Shown here piece after piece: positions 5,780 through 6,084 of a DNA stretch of 6,084 bases. This stretch comes from Desulfobacteraceae bacterium (GTDB lineage: Bacteria > Desulfobacterota > DSM-4660 > Desulfatiglandales > Desulfatiglandaceae). The stretch covers positions 1 through 6,084 of the forward strand of contig DQZA01000317.1 in assembly GCA_011042035.1 (NCBI GenBank), read 5' to 3'. Position numbers and translations under genes: made by a program. The notes under the pieces were generated by a model. The model did not search any database. It was not told where the DNA came from and was given only the letters and a program-made list of their open reading frames with translations. Position 1 is the stretch's first letter, and every line of letters begins with the position of its first letter.

Positions 5780-5797
5780 GGGGGGGCAGGTTTGGGG

Positions 5798-6084
5798 CTA
5801 ATTGAAGAGGCCCGGATCAATTTCTTTATTGAAAATTATTTCCTTTATGGTGATTTGCATTTCGCTTTCTTTTTCTGGGTAACTTACATCCACATGACTT
5901 GCATATATGAAACCATGGTTTGACTTAAGCCCAGAAAACCTCAACTTCAATCCCAAATGTGGGTAGATTACAGTGGAGGGGAAAGCACCTTCACTATCAA
6001 CTGGAATTAATTGTTCTGTGTCCCCTCCGTTTGTTACTATAAAGGTCTGCTGGGTGTGAGACCACGAAAGCCTCTCCCTATCCA
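5798..6084 (-). CDS. C-terminal part of a probable LolA-like envelope protein (5' end outside window)
   Basis: An open frame enters from the right edge and runs for 94 codons to a TAG at 5800-5798. Neither of the other two frames on this strand stays open. The visible sequence begins DRERLSWSHTQQ, includes VIYPHLGLKLRFSGLK (39-54) and GFIYASHVDVSYP (57-69), and ends MQITIKEIIFNKEIDPGLFN. Alternating hydrophobic strands closing on a (I/V)xFNxxIDxxLF pattern are typical of the C-terminal half of LolA-like outer-membrane lipoprotein carriers and related DUF4292-type proteins. That assignment is by pattern only. It converges on the E1-like gene, with 18 bp between stops, and is probably unrelated to the AOR module. 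The composition is more AT-rich than that of its neighbour. An LptC-like or other beta-rich periplasmic protein is a possible alternative. Confidence 0.6.
   Translation of the reverse strand, partial: DRERLSWSHTQQTFIVTNGGDTEQLIPVDSEGAFPSTVIYPHLGLKLRFSGLKSNHGFIYASHVDVSYPEKESEMQITIKEIIFNKEIDPGLFN

Noticed and set aside
5779..5797. G-rich run between the convergent stops as a G-quadruplex or terminator
   Set aside because: The G runs are uneven (7, 2 and 4), there is no stem and no T-run, so nothing beyond base composition supports a function.

Overview
The window looks like chromosomal DNA from an anaerobic Gram-negative bacterium, most likely a sulfate-reducing or syntrophic member of the Thermodesulfobacteriota (former Deltaproteobacteria). 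This is inferred from three things: a tungsten/molybdenum aldehyde:ferredoxin oxidoreductase (AOR) family enzyme, a fused TRAP-TAXI type permease, and a probable LolA-like envelope protein. No rRNA or other taxonomic marker is present, so the assignment is tentative.

Layout from left to right. (1) The N-terminal part of hisH (histidine biosynthesis) lies on the minus strand and runs off the left edge. (2) A 77-bp gap holds a terminator-like hairpin that competes with a second hairpin. (3) A complete AOR-family oxidoreductase gene lies on the minus strand, upstream of hisH. (4) A divergent control region of about 105 bp follows. (5) A 685-residue TRAP permease (4TM/12TM fusion) lies on the plus strand. 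(6) A 99-bp gap contains a 12-bp inverted repeat able to form a long stem-loop. (7) Three tightly packed plus-strand genes follow: two small beta-grasp (MoaD/ThiS-like) sulfur-carrier-type proteins and a ThiF/MoeB/HesA-type E1-like adenylyltransferase. (8) The C-terminal 94 codons of a convergent minus-strand gene, probably LolA-like, run off the right edge.

The central block reads as one functional module. AOR enzymes carry a pyranopterin W (or Mo) cofactor and a [4Fe-4S] cluster and interconvert aldehydes or related carbonyl compounds with acids. The MoaD-like/E1-like genes resemble those that make the dithiolene sulfurs of that cofactor, and such genes are often found beside AOR genes. The TRAP permease would supply an organic acid substrate or handle its product. 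The least ordinary features are the unequal pair of beta-grasp proteins (one ends in Gly-Gly-Gly, the other lacks the tail and carries a basic extension), an E1-like protein without the usual zinc-binding CxxC pairs, the absence of MoaE and of a TAXI receptor within the window, and the two intergenic RNA-structure candidates.
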